From Bolinopsis microptera (lineage: Eukaryota; Ctenophora; Tentaculata; Lobata; Bolinopsidae): 64,000 nt of DNA. A model generated the notes under the pieces. That model was not told the DNA's origin. It worked only from the letters and a program-made list of their open reading frames with translations, and ran no database searches. Location: positions 17,025,337 through 17,089,336 of the forward strand of contig NC_087080.1 of the NCBI RefSeq assembly GCF_026151205.1. The letters are read 5' to 3'. Both the position numbers and the translations under genes were made by a program. Positions 58,405-64,000 of the stretch are shown in pieces (positions within the stretch are counted from its first letter, which is position 1; each line of letters begins with the position of its first letter).

Positions 58405-58529
58405 CTGTCATTAGTAGGGTCGTATCACCTCCAGGCATCAGGAGACCGATAAAGCTAAAACATCGTTTACATCTTTAGGTACAAACCATGCGATCCTTCA
58501 TATAGCCGGTCTAATATTTGTTTTATTTT

Positions 58530-58985
58530 CTTAGTTGGTAGTTTGCACAATGCACTCCTACTTCTGGAGCTCTGTGAGTTGGTAGTTTTCACTCCTGGAG
58601 CTCTTAGTTGGTAGTTTGCACCCCTGGAGCTATGTGAGTTGGTAGTTTGTACTCCTGGAGCTCTGTGAGTTGGTAGTTTGCACTCCTGGAGCTATGTGAG
58701 TTGGTAGTTTGCACTCCTGGAGCTCTTAGTTGGTAGTTTGCACTCCTGGAGCTATGTGAGTTGGTAGTTTGCACTCCTGGAGCTATGTGAGTTGGTAGTT
58801 CACTCCCGGAGCTATTTGAGTTGGTAGTTTGCACTCCTAGAGCTGTGTGAGTTGGTAGTTTGCACTCTTGGAGCTCTGTGAGTTGGTAGTTTGCACTCTT
58901 GGAGCTCTGTGAGTTGGTAGTTTGCACTCTTGGAGCTCTGTGAGTTGGTAGTTTGCACTCTTGGAGCTCTGTGAGTTGGTGGCAG
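58530..58985. repeat. 30-bp minisatellite, about 15 copies
   Basis: Unit: GTTGGTAGTTTGCACTCCTG and GAGCTCTGTGA, with variants TATGTGA, TTGGAGC and a short form lacking GTGAG. The minus-strand open frame of LPTH-type repeats is a by-product. Confidence 0.93.
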
Positions 58986-59229
58986 ATTTCCACTGCACGT
59001 AGTCCGAGTGATTAGATGATTATAATTTTATCAGAATAGGCAAGTTCTCGTATGATATTCATATACTGTAGGTAGATGCACCTCCTACTGATATAGCATA
59101 GGGAGCTGGAGTGGGGACTCTAATATCTTTTGTCCATACTATGAATCATTGAATTTATCGTCTAAATCTAAGTGCTAAGACTAATGCTGACAAGCTCTAC
59201 AATTCAACGCTTAAAATAAGGATCCTATT

Positions 59230-59475
59230 CATTTATACCTTGCTTAATTGAACCTGATGAGGTCTCCTAAATTATTTGAGTGGCATGATGCTCCAAGGGA
59301 CTCCCGTTTGCGTGTTATACGCTCCGGCGACTCGTTCATCCCACCTAGTACAATGTCCAAATTTCCTGTAAACGCTGCAGCATCCTCCAACCAGATTTTC
59401 AGTCTTCCTTGGTGGACCTCTTGATAATTCCACACGTGTCCAGTAATAAGCAGGGGTGCCTGGTATTCTGGTCAC
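59230..59475 (-). pseudogene. Probable decayed retroelement C-terminal fragment
   Basis: Overlapping minus-strand frames read WLEDAAAFTGNL and ERITRKRESLGASCHSNN. The pattern resembles the GRPxxRWxDD...AxDRxxWRxLGEA tail of RTE-like elements but needs a frame change and lacks several key residues. Weak. Confidence 0.25.
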
Positions 59476-59549
59476 ATGTCCATTGTACGTCTAGTTCTAC
59501 TGGACTCATCTGACTCTAAGCTGCTGAGCACGTTGTAGCATCTCGTACA

Positions 59550-60738
59550 TAAATCACAGGGCTCTGATACTGATAGTTAGGTTGAAGGTTATGCTCTGAT
59601 ACTGATACTGATAGTTAGGTTGAAGGTTATGCTCTGATACTGATACTGATAGTTAGAATGAAGGTTATGCTCTGATACTGATAGTAAGGTTGAAGGTTAT
59701 GCTCTGATACTGATACTGATAGTTAGAATGAAGGTTATGCTCTGATACTGATAGTAAGGTTGAAGGTTATGCTCTGATACTGATACTGATAGTTAGGTTG
59801 AAGGTTATGCTCTGATACTGATACTGATAGTTAGGTTGAAGGTTATGCTCTGATACTGATACTGATAGTTAGGTTGAAGGTTATGCTCTGATACTGATAC
59901 TGATAGTTAGAATGAAGGTTATGCTCTGATACTGATAGTAAGGTTGAAGGTTATGCTCTGATACTGATACTGATAGTTAGGTTGAAGGTTATGCTCTGAT
60001 ACTGATACTGATAGTTAGGTTGAAGGTTATGCTCTGGTACTGATAGTTAGAATGAAGGTTATGCTCTGATACTGATACTGATAGTTAGGTTGAAGGTTAT
60101 GCTCTGATACTGATACTGATAGTTAGGTTGAAGGTTATGCTCTGGTACTGATACTGATAGTTAGGTTGAAGGTTATGCTCTGATACTGATACTGATAGTT
60201 AGGTTGAAGGTTATGCTCTGATACTGATACTGATAGTTAGGTTGAAGGTTATGCTCTGATACTGATACTGATAGTTAGGTTGAAAGTTATGCTCTGATAC
60301 TGATACTGATAGTTAGGTTGAAGGTTATGCTCTGATACTGATACTGATAGTTAGGTTGAAGGTTATGCTCTGATACTGATACTGATAGTTAGGTTGAAGG
60401 TTATGCTCTGATACTGATACTGATAGTTAGGTTGAAGGTTATGCTCTGGTACTGATAGTTAGAATGAAGGTTATGCTCTGATACTGATACTGATAGTTAG
60501 GTTGAAGGTTATGCTCTGATACTGATACTGATAGTTAGGTTGAAGGTTATGCTCTGGTACTGATACTGATAGTTAGGTTGAAGGGTATGCTCTGATACTG
60601 ATACTGATAGTTAAGTTAGGTTGAAGGTTATGCTCTGATACTGATACTGATAGTTAGGTTGAAGGTTATGCTCTGATACTGATAGTTAGGTTGAAGGTTA
60701 TGCTCTGATACTGATAGTTAGATTGAAGGTTATGGTAT
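59550..60738. repeat. 38-bp minisatellite with a 32-bp variant, about 32 copies
   Basis: Unit: GCTCTGATACTGATACTGAT and AGTTAGGTTGAAGGTTAT. The short variant has one GATACT fewer. Point variants such as AGTTAGAATGAAGG, AGTAAGG and GCTCTGGTACTG recur in the same combinations, suggesting block duplication. Confidence 0.95.
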
Positions 60739-61264
60739 TCTCTCTAAGGGCCTTCTAATCGGAGGTAAAATCTCCGAGCTTATGCTGGGTCACTTGGTCT
60801 CATTTATGTTTTTTAATCTAGAGAGACGAGGAAAGTGCACTGTGTAAGCTTACAATATGTATGTACTAGTACTACGGGGGGGGGGGGGGGGGGGGGGGGG
60901 GGGGTGTAACCCAAAAAAACCCAACTCCTACCCAAGAAAAGGTAATACTGGGATTGGGTTTTTTTGGGTTTTTTTGGGTTTTTTAAACAAAATTTAAACA
61001 AAATTCTAGCCATTTCATTAATTGTATTGAATGTGAATTATTTCCCACTGAGTCTTACCTACGTGTTGTTCTCATGTCTTAACTTAATAGATAGTTTACA
61101 TAGTATATAAGTGTGTTTATAATTATATTGATAGTATGTTATCACGATAGCAAACAGGATGTCTCGTTCATTGAGATATAATCCATATGAATGCACAAAG
61201 TGGAAATGTGCCAAACGTGGCAAATGTGTTCTCCTGTCATGGAAGGAGGCTATGGCGAAGGTCA

Positions 61265-62385
61265 AGGGCAAGTCAAAGCACATGACTTAAATTACTTGAG
61301 TCCGGCTTCAGAGTCCGAGTCTCGATGATGTGTCTCCAAAGCTTTCTGTCCGCCATAAGCTCCTTAATCTCCCCAGTGTTTTTGAGTCCAGTGTCACTTA
61401 TTAGGTTATCGACGAAGGTGAGCGGTGGTCTACCCCTCCCTAGGTTCCCAAAGGAGAAGTTGGTGTGCTGCCAGGTCATCATGTCGCTGGATGTGCCCAG
61501 CCAACCTCATTCTTCTGGCCTGTATCTTCGAAATAACTCTTGGGAGTGATCCAAAGACCTCCTTGTTGGTGCGATGTCCTATCCAGTCCACGTTTAGGGC
61601 CATCCGAAGCATTCTACTGTAACATCCGTCTATTCTTTTCCTCAAAGATTCTGTTATTGTCCACGTTTTCGTTCCATACAGGAAGATTGATTCAACCGTA
61701 GCTTGAACAGACGGATCTTTAAATCTCGGCGCAAATTGGACCTCCATATAGCCTACATTTTGTGGTAGGCAGCCCATGCCTTGGCCTTGCGTAACCTAAA
61801 GTCGTGCTCCGTTGTACTAAAATCCTCAACTTCTTCTAAGGCATGTCCGTCCTTAGAAATTATTGTGTGTGGCTCCTCTCCTACTAAATTAACTGTAAGA
61901 TGCTTGGTTTTAGACAAAAAAGATTTCATGCCTCCTCATCAGATGAGGCTTCTGTAGGACTGTAGCATGTGATGACAGTGAGCCTGGGCTTTCCATTAAG
62001 AGACATGGTGAGGATCCTTGCGCTGTAAGATTTTATAACTTTATAAGACTTATAGCCTCATATGCGCTGCTGTCCTCGTCAAGATGATTTCTACTCTCCC
62101 ATTAGAAGCGCCAGCTGCGTTTCTCCACGCAGATGAGATCACTGGATGAATCCCTTTGTTCATCTTTTTTATTCTGGTATTCTCAGCAATCAGCATGCAC
62201 TACCCGATGTTCGATTCTTGCAGGGCAAGGATGTGCAGCTTGCTTCGAGAAAATAGTTCTGCAAGTTCGATGCGTTTGTGCTATTCTCTGGCTGTTCTTA
62301 TGTTAAATGTGCTAACCTTAGCAGTCCTTTTACATGATACAATACAATTGATGTTCATATTTTTTTGATGTTTTCTTGTTTGACT
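61265..62385 (-). pseudogene. Degraded RTE-like retroelement (endonuclease plus RT remnants)
   Basis: Minus-strand order: STFNIRTARE and RIELAELFSRSKLHILALQE (62380-62210, start of an AP-endonuclease), RILTMSLNGKPRLTVITCYS PTEASSDE (about 62020-61930), a direct jump to KTKHLTVNLVG and the post-RT GHALEEVEDF region (61920-61790), AIWRSN-like sequence, ESIFLYGTKTWTITESLRKR and DGCYSRMLRMALNVDWIGHR (61690-61570), IQARRMRLAGHIQRHDDLAA H, then after a one-base shift GRGRPPLTFVDNLISDTGL and LMADRKLWRHIIETRT to 61273. The central RT, including the catalytic aspartates, is deleted at about 61925. Several stops and shifts. Confidence 0.65.
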
Positions 62386-63166
62386 TTCTGTAGTGTTGTG
62401 GAGACCGAGTCATCAGCTTCTGTAATAGCAGCGTAATTACCCCGGCAACCACTTCCGCTAGAAAAATAAGGGGCTTTAACCCTTAAGCTGTTGATAAACT
62501 TCATCTTGACTTTTCAGTTGGCTCACAATCCTGTGCAGTACCCTACACATTGGCAGTGGATTGTGTTCTTAACTCTTGCGCCACTAAAAGGTTAAGGGCA
62601 TCCGCTTGAACAATAGCCATCTTTAACTCTCACCATAATATCTTGGGTATCTTGAGCATGTAATTGCACGAACATATTGCTAAACAAGACAAATGTGACA
62701 CTTTCTTTTTCTACCTAACAGCATCAGTTGTAATCCTTACCCAATCGTCACCTGCTCCAGTGTGGGACTTTCCGATTTTATCCCAAAGCATAAGGAGGTT
62801 AGAGTGAGAACAGAGCTACACTTTAGCGGGGACTAACCCTTCCCTTGACTACCTCTTTACCCGGTACCCCGGGATAGGGAGCCGTATCCTGACTACCAGA
62901 GTGTGGTCCAGTCTAGCTGGGTCATAGTAGACTAGGTTGAACAGGGTAACAGCCAACACCTCTTTAGCTACTGTGCAATCCACAGTAAAGATTTACGAGT
63001 CTCAAAGCCTCTTGTAGACCAAGAGTTAAGGAGTCAATAGATCAAATTATTGAACTTCCGGGGCTCAATGTCTCCCGTCGACCGTCCTGCCTTTAGCCTG
63101 GACCCCCTGTCCAATATCCAGTCTTCACCACGCGGAGGTAGTGGCTTTCATCATGCTGTCCGATGA
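62386..63166. other. Intergenic or retroelement 5' region; no gene seen
   Basis: Moderately GC-rich compared with its neighbours, including CCCGGTACCCCGGG near 62861. It lies 5' of the minus-strand RTE-like remnant, so it may be that element's leader. No motif recognised. Confidence 0.35.
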
Positions 63167-63511
63167 GTGTCTGGAAGAGGGCACCAGCAGGATACCCCTT
63201 TTCAAAGTTCTGGGAGCCTCACATCAGACCAGGGCTTCCACCCAGCTATGAAGAAGGGAGTCTCAAGGGGTAGAGAACTCCTTCAAGAACACTATAGCTT
63301 TGAAGGAGAGGCTTTCCAACCATCTTCTGACGGAGCAGAAAGTGACGAAGCGGAAACAGATGATGAAGAAGAGGAAGTGGAGGATATTGACTCATCAGAG
63401 GAATGGGCGAAAATAGTAACTGTGTATGGTGATGCTCTGCATCATGATACGGCTGTTGAGGTTTGCCTCAATGGAGGGCGAGATCGAATGCCATCCCAGT
63501 CAAGATTTTAG
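63167..63511 (+). CDS. Acidic open frame, possible internal exon or element ORF (unrecognised)
   Basis: The frame includes a Glu/Asp run at residues 59-80 (ESDEAETDDEEEEVEDIDSS) and ends MPSQSRF. A stop directly precedes the first codon, which is GTG, so there is no normal start; it would have to be an exon opened by the AG at 63165-63166. Downstream, another frame contains HAADGNC near 63564. I do not recognise a family. Confidence 0.25.
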   Translation: MSGRGHQQDTPFQSSGSLTSDQGFHPAMKKGVSRGRELLQEHYSFEGEAFQPSSDGAESDEAETDDEEEEVEDIDSSEEWAKIVTVYGDALHHDTAVEVCLNGGRDRMPSQSRF

Positions 63512-64000
63512 CGACTCCAGGGCCATAAGCAAGCGAAGATATCACTTAATATCACATGTGATCATGCAGCTGATGGTAACTGCAAGATTCTTTCAGTTGG
63601 AGATAGAGCATGGTTTCTCGTTAAGCGGATGATCAGGAAAACGGAAACAGAGATCGTGAAGGTGAGAAGAAAGGCTTTATTCCTCTCGTACCGGTTGCGG
63701 TCAGGGTTGGGGTCATCAGTGAGTTGCGTCCCTACTAACTCAATTTGCCATGGCCATCGAAGTGAGCATTACATATGGCTGATATCATATCTGGATGGCC
63801 AACTTCTTCTGAGCACATCAGTGAATAAAATACTGCTTTTGGGTGATATTTAAGCGATTATATCTATTGTGATGTTGTAGTGATGAACCACAACAGTGAT
63901 GTTGTACTGATAATTGTTTTGCTAGGTGCCTACATGATTTTATTTCTTCAAATGAAAAATTTGTAAAAAACCCAAAAAAACCCAAAAAAACCCAACTCCT

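Larger units (their letters stand above)
60877..64000. mobile_element. G-tract-ended inverted-repeat structure, right end beyond the window
   Basis: A run of about 28 G (60877-60904) is followed by TGTAACCCAAAAAAACCCAA CTCCT, then TTGGGTTTTTTTGGGTTTTT TTGGGTTTTTT by 60990. The last 40 bases of the window read AAAAACCCAAAAAAACCCAA AAAAACCCAACTCCT, the inverted counterpart of 60955-60990. If these are two ends of one element, it spans at least 3.1 kb and includes the RTE-like remnant. Alternatively they are two independent copies of a short CCCAAAAAAA repeat. Confidence 0.35.

Noticed and set aside
63540-63640. Possible OTU-protease DGNC motif (HAADGNC)
   Set aside because: Only four residues fit; the following LFRA-type helix is absent and the frame is short.

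Overview
This window is nuclear DNA of an invertebrate metazoan. The evidence is GT-AG introns, cytosolic ribosomal protein genes, an RRP9/U3-55K gene, an NDC1 nucleoporin gene, and a large mixed load of CR1/Jockey-like, RTE-like and R4/HERO-like retroelements and TIR DNA transposons. It is AT-rich and repeat-dense. I cannot name the species; the transposon mix and a possible spliced-leader operon would suit a cnidarian, ctenophore, tunicate or similar lineage.
Layout: 1-5 kb holds a poly-G-ended TIR element containing a 5'-truncated non-LTR retrotransposon. At 5.0-5.7 kb is a 21-bp CACGTG minisatellite and at 6.6-11.6 kb a 73-bp satellite of about 69 monomers, each with a dyad. At 15.1-16.8 kb is a TA-flanked TIR element carrying eight copies of one 18-bp motif. 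From 20 to 23.5 kb lie pieces of three retroelements and a repeat array with CTTGC/GCAAG hairpins. A 4.07-kb element with perfect 38-bp TIRs and a 5-bp TSD occupies 24.3-28.4 kb. A hAT-like element with a spliceable transposase segment and a 91-bp tandem array occupies about 28.8-34.3 kb.
The most unusual mobile element is the nearly complete CR1-like retrotransposon at 36-41.4 kb (minus strand). Its first ORF joins an AlkB-type 2OG-Fe(II) oxygenase, with all signature residues visible, to an SGNH-hydrolase-like domain; its second ORF is endonuclease plus reverse transcriptase.
The host-gene island is 42.4-51.1 kb. RPL38, RPL35, RPL41, RRP9, a second RPL41, RPLP1 and NDC1 all lie on the plus strand with 220-470 bp gaps, and nearly every start codon follows a splice-acceptor-like pyrimidine/AG by 2-17 bases. 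This fits a trans-spliced polycistron of translation and ribosome-assembly genes, or a set of genes with 5'UTR introns. The last NDC1 exon runs into a 34-copy, 54-bp minisatellite built from its own terminal codons and stop.
From 54.1 to 58.4 kb is a 4.3-kb element with about 880-bp inverted repeats and an 8-bp TSD, carrying an unfamiliar multi-exon gene. The right end has 30-bp and 38-bp minisatellites, a degraded RTE-like retroelement and a second G-tract inverted-repeat structure cut by the window end. Conserved reading frames are broken by single-base shifts in several places, so some apparent frameshifts may be assembly errors.
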